A stretch of DNA of 11,479 bases from Neptuniibacter sp. (GCA_024686055.1 JAIBDV010000051.1:1-11479), one strand, 5' to 3'. Shown: positions 1-6,994, counted from the stretch's first letter. Program-made: numbers and translations. The notes: generated by a model not told the origin, from the sequence alone.

Positions 1-128
1 ACAATAATCAAGAAGTATCGAAAGCTGAATACTACTTCAGTAAAGCTTCGAAAAGAGGTCACAAGGCAGCAAAGGAAATTCTCAACAACCTCCCTTCATC
101 CAGTGATGCCTCACAGTATAAAAAGTGA
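1..128 (+). CDS. Sel1-repeat (SLR) protein, C-terminal fragment
   Basis: Frame 3 is open from the left edge to a TGA at 126-128 and gives 41 residues. The segment AEYYFSKASKRGHKAAKEIL fits one Sel1-like repeat (the alpha/alpha type with AxxYFxKAaxxGhxxAxxxL), followed by a short polar tail ending SDASQYKK. Sel1 proteins are solenoid scaffolds for protein-protein contacts, often exported, but neither function nor location can be judged from this end alone. The codons are much richer in A and T than the putA region. The gene starts outside the window, so its length and start are unknown. The family call rests on a single repeat. Confidence 0.7.
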   Translation, partial: NNQEVSKAEYYFSKASKRGHKAAKEILNNLPSSSDASQYKK

Positions 129-316
129 TAAAAAACACGCAATACCTATTTTAATTATAGAGCCTAACCTAGCAAAAGACTTAACTCCTCACAAGCTCCC
201 TCTCCTGTTACCCCAAGTTTACGGGAAACGTTTTGCTGATTAACGATCGCGCCCTCAGTGCCAGCCTGAATCGACCCGCATGGTCGCTTAGAGCAGCCTG
301 GCTGACTGCCCACGCA

Positions 317-350
317 ACCGGAGCTTTACACAAAAACTCCGGTGTTTTTT
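317..350 (+). terminator. Rho-independent terminator upstream of putA
   Basis: ACCGGAG (317-323) pairs perfectly with CTCCGGT (337-343) around a 13-base loop, and six T residues follow at 345-350. Only the plus strand has the T-run, so it would stop transcription coming from the Sel1-type gene. It lies about 100 bases before the putA ATG. If putA transcription began upstream of it, it would act as an attenuator; nothing in the sequence decides this. Confidence 0.75.
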
Positions 351-412
351 GCAAGACCGATCACTGTTTCATCACTAAAGTGCCATCCTCTATTACAACA
401 AGATTCCAGACC

Positions 413-429
413 GGCCAGCCAGGCTGGCC
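413..429. repeat. 17-base palindrome in the putA leader
   Basis: GGCCAGCC-A-GGCTGGCC is a perfect inverted repeat ending 24 bases before the putA start codon. As RNA it could fold as a 7-bp GC-rich stem with a 3-base loop; as DNA it could be an operator for a dimeric regulator. The core CAGCC-W-GGCTG also occurs at 294-304. Because this PutA has no DNA-binding domain, a separate regulator must control the gene, and this is one place it could bind. Similar short cores occur by chance in this GC-rich DNA (for example 7369-7379 inside a coding region). Confidence 0.45.
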
Positions 430-453
430 ACCGGATGCTGAGGACGGAGTGCT

Positions 454-3400
454 ATGTTCAACGCGATTGATGTGCTGAAGCCGGAATTTACCGCGCGCAA
501 GTGTGCCGAAATCTGGCCACTGATCTCACCGCTGTACGCGGTAGATGAATCCCAATGGCTGCAGCAGTTACTGCCGCTGGCGCAACCTGGCGTCGACGAG
601 CTGGCGAACACCACGCGCAGCGCCACCGACCTGATTGAACAGGTGCGGGCCGACGATAATGCCATCCAGATGATCGACTCTCTGCTGCTGGAATACAGCC
701 TGGATACCCACGAAGGTATTCTGCTGATGTGTCTGGCGGAAGCGCTGATGCGTGTGCCGGATGCTGACACAGCCGATGCACTGATCCGCGATAAGCTGAG
801 CGTTGCCGACTGGAAATCGCACCTGAAAAACTCCGACTCACTGTTCGTCAACGCCTCCACCTGGGGCCTGATGCTGACCGGCAAAGTGGTCTCCCTGGAC
901 AGCAAGGAAGATGGCAGCCCGTCGAATGTGATCAACCGTCTGGTGAACAAATGTTCCGAGCCGGTGATCCGTAAAGCGATGCACCAGGCGATGAAGATCA
1001 TGGGCTTCCAGTTTGTACTGGGCCGCGACATGAAAGAGGCGCTAAAGCGCGGTAAAAACTACCGTGATAAAGGCTATACCTACTCGTTCGATATGCTGGG
1101 TGAAGCAGCGCTGACCGCCAGTGACGCCCAGAAATACTTCGACGATTACAGCCGTGCGATCACCTCGATCGGCAAAGACAGCTACACCGGTAGCAGCCCG
1201 CGGCCGACGATTTCGATCAAACTGTCGGCACTGCACCCGCGCTATGAAGTGGGCCAGCAGGCACGGGTAATGGACGAACTGTTCAGCCGCGTACTGCAGC
1301 TGATCAGCCAGGCACGGGCGCTGGATGTTGGCATCACCATTGATGCTGAAGAAGCTGACCGGCTGGAAATGTCGCTGGAACTGTTTGAAAAACTGTACCG
1401 CGATCCGGCCAGCCAGGGCTGGGGCAATTTTGGTCTGGTTATCCAGGCCTACTCCAAGCGAGCACTGCCGGTACTGAGCTGGCTGACGGCGCTGGCCGGT
1501 GAACAGGGTGATCGCATTCCGGTTCGGCTGGTTAAGGGTGCCTACTGGGACTCCGAAATCAAGGAATGTCAGCAGCGCGGCCTGTCCGGTTACCCGGTAT
1601 TTACCCGCAAAGAAGCCACCGATGTGTCTTACCTGGCCTGTGCTCGCTTCCTGCTGAGTGCGCCGGTACGCGGCAAGATCTACCCACAGTTTGCCAGCCA
1701 CAACGCCCACACTGTGGCAGCGATTGTGACGATCGCTGAGCACAAGGATTTTGAGTTCCAGCGCCTGCACGGCATGGGCGATGCGCTGTACAACACGGTG
1801 CTGGAAAAACACGATGCCAATGTCCGCATCTACGCCCCGGTTGGCAGCCATAAAGACCTGCTGCCCTACCTGGTGCGTCGTCTGCTGGAAAACGGTGCCA
1901 ACAGTTCTTTTGTTCACCGTCTGGTGGATGCCCGCTGCCCGGTCGCGGACCTGGTGCATCACCCGGTCGATACACTGAACAGCCGTAAGGAACTGGCCAA
2001 CCCGTATATCCCGCAGCCACGTAATCTGTTTGAAGACCGTCTCAACTCACGCGGCCCGAACATCGAGATTGATTACCAGTGGCAGCCATACAAAGCGGCG
2101 GTTGATACCTTTATGGATCAGCAGTGGACCGGCGGCCCGCTGATTAATGGTCAGCTGCGTGAAACCGCACAGATCAACACCGTCACCACGCCATACGACC
2201 GTCGTCAGACTGTCGGCCAGAACTACTGGGCCGGTGCCGAGGAAGTGAACGAAGCGCTGGATTTTGCGACCGCTCAGCTGCCAAGCTGGCAGGCGACACC
2301 GGCAGACCAGCGTGCAGGCTACCTGGATAAGCTGGCCGACCTGCTGGAGCAGAATGAAGCCGAGCTGGTTGCCCTGTGCCACCGCGAAGCGGGTAAAACC
2401 ATTCAGGACAGCATCGACGAGATCCGCGAAGCGGTGGATTTCTGTCGTTACTACGCCAATGAAGCGCGCGGCAAACTGCAGCCACAGACCATCAACCGTT
2501 TTGATGGCCAGACCCAGCAGGTTGAACTGCGCGGTCGCGGTATCTTCCTGTGCATCAGCCCATGGAACTTCCCGCTGGCAATCTTCCTCGGTCAGATCAG
2601 TGCTGCACTGGCCGCCGGTAACTGTGTTATTGCCAAGCCTGCCGAGCAGACCAGCCTGATCGCCGTACGTGCCATTCAGCTGCTGCTGGAAACAGGTATT
2701 CCGGCCGGTGCCATCGCGCTGCTGCCAGGTGACGGTGCCACCGTAGGTGCACCACTGACCCGTGACCCACGGATCGCCGGGGTGGCCTTCACCGGTTCCA
2801 CCGAAACGGCTCAGCTGATCAACCGTTCACTGGCCCTGCGTGATTGCGCGCCTGCACCACTGATCGCCGAAACCGGCGGCCAGAACGCCATGATCATCGA
2901 CTCTACTTCGCTGCCAGAACAGGTGGTACGTGATGTGGTCGGTTCCGCCTTTGCCTCTGCCGGTCAGCGCTGTTCAGCACTGCGAGTGCTGTTTGTGCAG
3001 GCTGATATCGCCGATCGGGTTATCCCGATGATCAAAGGTGCCATGGCTGAGCAGGTTGTTGGCCTGCCGTACAAACACAGTACCGATGTTGGCCCGGTGA
3101 TTGACGAAGGTGCCCGTGCTGGTTTGCAGGCTCATATCGACACAATGAAGCAACAGGCCACGCTGATCGCGGAAACTCCACTGTCTGACGACTGTGCCCA
3201 CGGCACCTTTGTTGCGCCAGCAGCGTTTGAGATCGACGGTATCCACCAGCTGCAAAAAGAGCAGTTTGGTCCGATTCTGCACGTGGTGCGCTACAAGGCC
3301 AGCGAGCTGGATCAGGTGATCGACAGCATCAACGCCACCGGCTTTGGTCTGACCCTGGGGGTTCACACCCGCAACGCTGGCACAGCGGACCGTATCGCCC

Positions 3401-3570
3401 GTCGTACCCGCGTCGGTAACACCTACATTAACCGTGATCAGATCGGTGCCGTGGTTGGCGTACAGCCATTCGGCGGCCAGGGCCTGTCGGGCACCGGTCC
3501 TAAGGCGGGCGGCCCACGCTACCTGCTGCGCTTTACTCAAGAACAGATCAGCACTGGAGGTAATGCCTGA
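454..3570 (+). CDS. putA: Bifunctional proline dehydrogenase / L-glutamate-gamma-semialdehyde dehydrogenase PutA (catalytic part, without the C-terminal domain)
   Basis: This 1038-residue enzyme oxidises proline to P5C with FAD, passing electrons to the quinone pool, and then glutamate semialdehyde to glutamate with NAD+. Residues about 1-170 are the helical arm/alpha region. The PRODH barrel follows, with VRLVKGAYWD and YLVRRLLENGA; R475 and R476 match the pair that binds the proline carboxylate. From about 535 comes the ALDH fold with SPWNFPLAIF, catalytic E806 in ETGGQNAM and catalytic C840 in SAGQRCSALR. The N-terminal ribbon-helix-helix repressor domain of E. coli PutA is absent, so it should not repress its own gene. 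The chain stops shortly after KAGGPRYLLRF; the type B C-terminal domain is encoded by the next gene. The ATG at 454 is preceded by AGGA (441-444) and GGAG (446-449). Confidence 0.97.
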   Translation: MFNAIDVLKPEFTARKCAEIWPLISPLYAVDESQWLQQLLPLAQPGVDELANTTRSATDLIEQVRADDNAIQMIDSLLLEYSLDTHEGILLMCLAEALMRVPDADTADALIRDKLSVADWKSHLKNSDSLFVNASTWGLMLTGKVVSLDSKEDGSPSNVINRLVNKCSEPVIRKAMHQAMKIMGFQFVLGRDMKEALKRGKNYRDKGYTYSFDMLGEAALTASDAQKYFDDYSRAITSIGKDSYTGSSPRPTISIKLSALHPRYEVGQQARVMDELFSRVLQLISQARALDVGITIDAEEADRLEMSLELFEKLYRDPASQGWGNFGLVIQAYSKRALPVLSWLTALAGEQGDRIPVRLVKGAYWDSEIKECQQRGLSGYPVFTRKEATDVSYLACARFLLSAPVRGKIYPQFASHNAHTVAAIVTIAEHKDFEFQRLHGMGDALYNTVLEKHDANVRIYAPVGSHKDLLPYLVRRLLENGANSSFVHRLVDARCPVADLVHHPVDTLNSRKELANPYIPQPRNLFEDRLNSRGPNIEIDYQWQPYKAAVDTFMDQQWTGGPLINGQLRETAQINTVTTPYDRRQTVGQNYWAGAEEVNEALDFATAQLPSWQATPADQRAGYLDKLADLLEQNEAELVALCHREAGKTIQDSIDEIREAVDFCRYYANEARGKLQPQTINRFDGQTQQVELRGRGIFLCISPWNFPLAIFLGQISAALAAGNCVIAKPAEQTSLIAVRAIQLLLETGIPAGAIALLPGDGATVGAPLTRDPRIAGVAFTGSTETAQLINRSLALRDCAPAPLIAETGGQNAMIIDSTSLPEQVVRDVVGSAFASAGQRCSALRVLFVQADIADRVIPMIKGAMAEQVVGLPYKHSTDVGPVIDEGARAGLQAHIDTMKQQATLIAETPLSDDCAHGTFVAPAAFEIDGIHQLQKEQFGPILHVVRYKASELDQVIDSINATGFGLTLGVHTRNAGTADRIARRTRVGNTYINRDQIGAVVGVQPFGGQGLSGTGPKAGGPRYLLRFTQEQISTGGNA
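3519..3535 (+). repeat. Direct repeat copy 1 (end of putA)
   Basis: CTACCTGCTGCGCTTTA occurs here and again at 4148-4164, near the 3' end of the next gene. Both copies encode YLLRF, the strand that opens the C-terminal motif of PutA and of the PutA C-terminal domain. Identity over 17 bases may reflect shared ancestry of the two ends or simply the same residues with the same preferred codons. Confidence 0.6.
3556..3560 (+). promoter_or_regulatory. Ribosome binding site for the gene following putA
   Basis: GGAGG ends nine bases before the ATG at 3570 and lies inside the last codons of putA, where it encodes part of the terminal TGGNA. With the TGATG stop/start overlap it supports a real, translationally coupled start at 3570. 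In the frame of the second gene there is a TAA at 3561-3563, so the second reading frame cannot extend further upstream. Confidence 0.8.
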
Positions 3571-4247
3571 TGAGCACTTCAATTCAGACCCTTGTCGATG
3601 CCGCACTGGACCAGTGGGAAAGCTGGGATGCACTGGGCACCGAAATGCGTGGCCAGATCCTGGGCCGCTTTGCTGATGCACTGGATGCCGAACGTGCCGC
3701 CATGGTGCGCTGGCAGATCGACAATGCCATGAACCAGATCGGCCAGCAGATCGAACTGCCAGGGCCCACCGGTGAAGCCAATGTGCTGTTCACCGCGGGT
3801 CGTGGCCTGTTCGTACTCAACGCTAACGAAAACGCTCACAGCTGCGCCATGGTCGGCCAGCTGACGGCCGCGCTGATCGCTGGCAATGTGGTTATCGTGC
3901 TCGGTCATAACAACCTGATCCAGCTGCTGACAACGGCAGGCTGCCCGCAAGGCGTTGCCCAGTCAACGGATGCAGCCACTGTGCCAGAGAGCCTGATCAG
4001 CCAGCCACGGCTGGCCGGTGTGGCCATTACCGCAGACGACGCCACTATTGCTGAGCTGAACCAGCAGCTGGCTGCTCGCAGCGGAAACCTGGCACAACTG
4101 ATCAGCGAAACAGATCTGTCCGGCCTGGCCCAGATTGCCAGCCCGTACTACCTGCTGCGCTTTATCACTGAGCGTACCCGCACCGACAACACCACGGCCG
4201 TGGGCGGCAATGCAACTTTGCTTGAGCTGGGTGCTAAAGAGGAGTAA
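3570..4247 (+). CDS. Stand-alone PutA C-terminal (ALDH-superfamily-like) domain protein
   Basis: This 225-residue protein is not a complete enzyme. It resembles the C-terminal part of type B PutAs such as E. coli PutA. LPGPTGEANVL (about 63-73) matches the LPGPTGERN segment; a Rossmann-like part follows with LTAALIAGNVVIVLG. The end YYLLRFITERTRTDNTTAVGGNATLL matches the conserved PutA C-terminal motif. There is no catalytic ALDH cysteine or ETGG motif. In type B PutAs this domain is non-catalytic; it contributes to oligomer structure and its terminal motif closes the P5C channelling cavity near the P5CDH site. I infer it does so here as a separate subunit bound to PutA. The ATG shares its A with the putA TGA. 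Automatic annotation might wrongly call it a short P5C dehydrogenase. Confidence 0.85.
   Translation: MSTSIQTLVDAALDQWESWDALGTEMRGQILGRFADALDAERAAMVRWQIDNAMNQIGQQIELPGPTGEANVLFTAGRGLFVLNANENAHSCAMVGQLTAALIAGNVVIVLGHNNLIQLLTTAGCPQGVAQSTDAATVPESLISQPRLAGVAITADDATIAELNQQLAARSGNLAQLISETDLSGLAQIASPYYLLRFITERTRTDNTTAVGGNATLLELGAKEE
4148..4164 (+). repeat. Direct repeat copy 2 (end of the PutA C-terminal domain gene)
   Basis: Second copy of CTACCTGCTGCGCTTTA (first at 3519-3535). It encodes YLLRF at the start of the terminal YLLRF-ITER-NTTAVGGNA motif. The putA copy leads into a shorter tail, TQEQISTGGNA. Confidence 0.6.
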
Positions 4248-4266
4248 ATTCGCGCGCTTTCCAACG

Positions 4267-4318
4267 CCTGCTACTTTAGCAGGAGAGGGATTATCGGTAT
4301 TCGGATACCGGTAATCCC
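4267..4318 (+). terminator. Two tandem hairpins between the PutA C-terminal domain gene and putP (possible terminator or processing signal)
   Basis: The first hairpin is CCTGCTA-CTT-TAGCAGG (4267-4283). Directly after it, 4287-4300 pairs with 4305-4318 in a 14-bp stem with one G-U pair and a UCGG tetraloop. The nearest T-run is only TTTT at 4324-4327, five bases past the stem, so as an intrinsic terminator it is imperfect. It could cause partial termination, protect the putA mRNA 3' end, or mark an mRNA processing site that sets different putA and putP levels. The structure is clearly visible; the function is inferred. Confidence 0.5.
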
Positions 4319-4336
4319 GTCCGTTTTACGTGCCAT

Positions 4337-4365
4337 ATCTGAAATAGCCGACGTCATTTTCAGAT
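4337..4365. repeat. Inverted repeat in the putP leader
   Basis: ATCTGAAA (4337-4344) and TTTCAGAT (4358-4365) are perfect 8-base inverted repeats 13 bases apart, about 70 bases before the putP start. A smaller one, CATCC-ATG-GGATG, follows at 4366-4378. They may be operator half-sites or leader RNA stems. No clear -35/-10 pair was found in this 186-base gap. Confidence 0.35.
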
Positions 4366-4433
4366 CATCCATGGGATGCAGCATGGCTCAGACAACGGAT
4401 CCATCACGATAAGAATAGAGGTTATAAAACCCC

Positions 4434-5924
4434 ATGATCGAAAACAGCGGTGCCATTATTGGCACATTCCTCGTGTACCTGGCGGTAATGCTGGGTATCG
4501 GTATCTATGCTTATAAACGCACAGCCAGCTCGGCTGACTACTTCCTCGGCGGTCGCTCGCTGGGTCCATGGCCTGCAGCGTTGTCTGCCGGTGCCTCGGA
4601 TATGAGCGGCTGGTTGCTGCTGGGCCTGCCAGGCTACGCTTTCGCCTCCGGTATGGAAGCATTGTGGCTGGCTGCTGGCCTGCTGATGGGGACCTGGCTG
4701 AACTGGCTGCTGGTTGCCAAGCGCCTGCGTACTTACTCTATTGTGGCCAGTGATTCACTGACCCTGCCGGAGTTCTTCGCTAACCGTTTCAAAGATAACT
4801 CCAAAGCGCTGCAGGTTATCTCTGCGTTCTTCATCCTGCTGTTCTTCCTGTTCTACACCAGCTCCGGCCTGGTTGCAGGCGGCAAGCTGTTTGAAACCGT
4901 CTTCGGTCTGGATTACACCACCGCACTGGTAATCGGTACTTTCTGCGTGGTCTCCTACACCCTGTTTGGTGGTTTCCTGGCAGTGTCCTGGACGGATCTG
5001 GTACAGGGCCTGCTGATGGCCGCTGCACTGGTGATGGTACCGGTGATTGCGCTACAGTCTAACGGGGGGATGGGCGAACTGTTCACCACTCTTGAGGCGA
5101 AAAACCCGGAACTGCTGACGGTCTGGAACGATGCCAAGGGCGAACCGCTGTCCTGGATCGCGATTGTCTCGCTGATGGCCTGGGGTCTGGGCTACTTCGG
5201 TCAGCCGCATATCCTGGCACGTTTCAAAGGCATCCGTTCTAACGAAGATGTACCCACTGCACGCCGTATCGCGGTGATCTGGACCGCACTGTCCATGGTT
5301 GGCGCACTGCTGGTTGGCCTGGTCGGTATCCTGTATGTGGATAACCAGATGGCCGGTGATCTTGCCGATGGCGAGAAGATCTTTATGGTACTGGTCAACG
5401 CCATGTTCAGCCCGGTTGTTGCCGGCATCCTGCTGGCAGCGATTCTGGCGGCGATCATGTCCACAGCGGACTCCCAGCTGCTGGTGAGTTCTTCCGCCCT
5501 GGCAGAAGATTTCTACAAGCAGATCATCCGCAAAGATGCCTCCCAGTCTGAAGTCGTCATGGTCGGTCGTGTTGCCGTCGTTGGTCTGTCACTGGTGGCA
5601 ATGATGCTGGCACTGAACCCGGAAAGTTCGGTACTGGGCCTGGTATCTTACGCCTGGGCGGGCTTTGGTGCGGCCTTCGGTCCGGCACTGCTGCTGGCGC
5701 TGTACTGGAAAGGCATGAACCGCAACGGCGCACTGGCGGGTGTCATCGTCGGTGGCGTGACCGTGGTGGCCTGGAAACAGATCTCCGGCGGTATCTTCGA
5801 TATCTACGAGATTGTGCCGGGCATCATCTTTGCGACTATCGCGATTATCGCGGTCAGCAAAGCAACAGGTGAGCCAGAACAGTCCGTACAGGACGAGTTC
5901 GACCGTTACAAAAGCCAGCTGTAA
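4434..5924 (+). CDS. putP: Sodium/proline symporter PutP
   Basis: This 496-residue inner-membrane protein belongs to the solute:sodium symporter (SSS) family and brings proline in with Na+. Its length is close to the 502 residues of E. coli PutP, and hydrophobic segments run throughout, consistent with about 13 transmembrane helices. ALSAGASDMSGWLLLGLPG in helix II is nearly the E. coli sequence; D56, S58 and G59 match E. coli D55, S57 and G58, which are needed for Na+ and proline binding. R41 in GGRSLG matches R40. The later segment AAILAAIMSTADSQLLVSSSAL is also typical. AGAGGT at 4417-4422 supports the ATG. It follows the putA pair on the same strand after a 186-base gap with hairpins, so it may be co-transcribed or have its own promoter. 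Confidence 0.96.
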   Translation: MIENSGAIIGTFLVYLAVMLGIGIYAYKRTASSADYFLGGRSLGPWPAALSAGASDMSGWLLLGLPGYAFASGMEALWLAAGLLMGTWLNWLLVAKRLRTYSIVASDSLTLPEFFANRFKDNSKALQVISAFFILLFFLFYTSSGLVAGGKLFETVFGLDYTTALVIGTFCVVSYTLFGGFLAVSWTDLVQGLLMAAALVMVPVIALQSNGGMGELFTTLEAKNPELLTVWNDAKGEPLSWIAIVSLMAWGLGYFGQPHILARFKGIRSNEDVPTARRIAVIWTALSMVGALLVGLVGILYVDNQMAGDLADGEKIFMVLVNAMFSPVVAGILLAAILAAIMSTADSQLLVSSSALAEDFYKQIIRKDASQSEVVMVGRVAVVGLSLVAMMLALNPESSVLGLVSYAWAGFGAAFGPALLLALYWKGMNRNGALAGVIVGGVTVVAWKQISGGIFDIYEIVPGIIFATIAIIAVSKATGEPEQSVQDEFDRYKSQL

Positions 5925-5991
5925 ACAGCGGCTGATAAGGCAGCCAGTATAGAGCTGCCCTTCCCCTGACCAGAGCACCCACTGGTTACCC

Positions 5992-6026
5992 ATGCCCGGC
6001 AGTCGCAGACTGACCGGGCATTTTTT
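5992..6026 (+). terminator. Rho-independent terminator after putP
   Basis: ATGCCCGG-CAGTC pairs with GACTG-A-CCGGGCAT around a GCA loop, a 13-bp stem with one bulged A, followed directly by six T residues (6021-6026). It ends the put cluster 68 bases after the putP stop. The minus strand has no T-run, so it does not obviously serve the convergent gene at 6042. A weaker hairpin, GGCAGC (5939-5944) with GCTGCC (5954-5959), lies just after the putP stop. Confidence 0.9.
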
Positions 6027-6041
6027 ATGCAGATTTCAGAC

Positions 6042-6299
6042 TCAGGCAGGCGGAGAGGTTTCCAGTTCCAGCAGGGTAATACGTTGCAATGCCTGATCCC
6101 GGTTATCTCCACACACTTCCAGCTCAGCCTGAAACTCGCCACAAGCCTCGGGCCGTTCTGGCTGGCCAAACAGCGCACACAGATTATCCACCGTCAGATG
6201 CAGACAACGTTCACCGGCAGGTTTGTTCAGGCTGGTAATACTGGGGGCGATACAACAGGCACCACAACCGGTTCGACATTGCATGGGAAGACTGAGCAT
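6042..6299 (-). CDS. YkgJ-family cysteine-cluster protein
   Basis: This 85-residue protein has eight ordered cysteines: C8, C12, C15, C16, C32, C41, C53 and C63. The CxxxCxxCC start, GACCIAPSI, KPAGERC, LFGQPERPEAC and VCG match the YkgJ/YeiW-type family thought to bind zinc or an iron-sulfur cluster; the exact role is not known. From memory of the family, many members have a longer stretch (SPIPGMPxGKPAG) where this one has SLNKPAG, so a loop appears shortened. The ATG at 6299 shares its base with the TGA of the LysE-type gene (TGATG), which implies translational coupling. It converges on putP. Confidence 0.85.
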   Translation of the reverse strand: MLSLPMQCRTGCGACCIAPSITSLNKPAGERCLHLTVDNLCALFGQPERPEACGEFQAELEVCGDNRDQALQRITLLELETSPPA

Positions 6300-6946
6300 C
6301 AGTCCGTCACTGCCAGTCGCAGCCCCAGCGCTATCAACACCGTGCCAGTCATGCCATCAAACATTTTGCTGACCCGAGGCCGGGCCAGCCAGTCGCGGGC
6401 GCGATCGACTAGCAGTACAATGCCACCTTGCCATAACATGGCGATAACGAAGTGAATACCCGCCAGCATATAAGACTGGGTAATGGCATTACCGGCCGGG
6501 TCGATAAACTGTGGCAGGAACGCCATGTAGAACACCACGGTTTTCGGGTTCAGCACATTAGACAGAAAGCCTTCTTTGACCGAACGGCCAAAGCGAAAGT
6601 CATTGCCCTGAGTAAACTCGCCCAGCTGGAAGCCACTCTGGTTACCCAGCGCCGAGCGCCAGCTGGTGAAGCCCAGCCAGATAAGATACGCCGCGCCCAC
6701 CAGTTTTAGCGCATTAAACGCCCAGGCCGTCTGCGCCAGAATCACCGCAATCCCCACCGCAGAGACGGTGGCATGGACAAACAGACCACTACAGATTGCC
6801 GTGCTAGTGACCATACCATCACGCCAGCCTCCGCGCGCACTGTTGCGAATCACTACCATAGTATCGACGCCTGGCGAGAGGGTCAGCACGGTAATTGCGG
6901 CCAGAAAAGTCAGAAACAGTTCAAGTTCCATCGGGCTATCCGTCAT
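6299..6946 (-). CDS. LysE/RhtB-family amino-acid exporter
   Basis: A 215-residue inner-membrane protein of the LysE/RhtB family, whose members export amino acids or related metabolites; the substrate cannot be read from the sequence. Typical features are the N-terminal LTLSPGVDTMVVIRNSARGGWRDG, a second segment LKLVGAAYLIWLGFTSWRS, and FLSNVLNPKTVVFYMAFLPQF in the middle, with about six hydrophobic helices. The length is usual for the family. The start is uncertain: neither the ATG at 6946 nor a second ATG five codons later (6931-6929) has a strong ribosome binding site, and MELELFLTFL would be a common N-terminus. Its stop overlaps the start of the YkgJ-type gene. Proximity to the proline genes is suggestive but the strand is opposite. 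Confidence 0.93.
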   Translation of the reverse strand: MTDSPMELELFLTFLAAITVLTLSPGVDTMVVIRNSARGGWRDGMVTSTAICSGLFVHATVSAVGIAVILAQTAWAFNALKLVGAAYLIWLGFTSWRSALGNQSGFQLGEFTQGNDFRFGRSVKEGFLSNVLNPKTVVFYMAFLPQFIDPAGNAITQSYMLAGIHFVIAMLWQGGIVLLVDRARDWLARPRVSKMFDGMTGTVLIALGLRLAVTD

Positions 6947-6965
6947 CAGGTCAGAAAAGAAGCTG

Positions 6966-6994
6966 ACTATACGCCGCTATCTGAACACAGGAAA
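6966..6994 (-). promoter_or_regulatory. Weak promoter candidate for the LysE-type gene
   Basis: On the minus strand TATAGT (6971-6966) is a fair -10 box. The hexamer 17 bases upstream, TTTCCT (6994-6989), is a poor -35 box. Transcription would start about 12 bases before the upstream ATG or 27 before the second ATG, slightly favouring the latter. The 91-base gap to the diguanylate cyclase gene shows no good terminator, so read-through from that gene is also possible. Confidence 0.3.

Larger units (their letters stand above)
129..453. other. Intergenic region between the Sel1-type gene and putA
   Basis: No convincing gene lies in these 325 bases. The first 100 or so bases are AT-rich, the rest GC-rich. 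It holds a rho-independent terminator (317-350) and a 17-base palindrome (413-429), both listed separately. The 11-mer CAGCC-T-GGCTG at 294-304 is a smaller relative of the palindrome centre. An open frame runs from 233 to 478, but it crosses the terminator, overlaps the putA start in another frame and has no recognisable protein features. No strong -35/-10 pair for putA stands out; TTCATC (369-374), a 17-base gap and TATTAC (392-397) is only a poor candidate. Confidence 0.6.

Noticed and set aside
233..478. Open frame of 81 codons upstream of and into putA
   Set aside because: It runs through a terminator, overlaps the putA start in another frame and shows no protein family features; a role as a leader peptide has no support.
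1042..1962. Open frame of 306 codons antisense to putA
   Set aside because: It lies opposite strongly conserved PRODH coding sequence and its translation has no recognisable family features; it arises from GC-rich codon use.
3540..3575. Frameshift or sequencing error joining putA and the next gene into one type B PutA
   Set aside because: The second frame carries TAA at 3561-3563, so an indel would have to fall in the last few bases before the stop; the well-placed GGAGG and TGATG overlap fit two genes. No slippery sequence for programmed shifting is visible.
2974..3681. Open frame of 235 codons antisense across the putA/second-gene junction
   Set aside because: It is opposite the conserved catalytic-cysteine region of PutA and lacks family features; a shadow frame.
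4380..4433. Sigma-54 promoter for putP near TGGCTCAGACAACGG
   Set aside because: The downstream TTGC element is missing at the required spacing.
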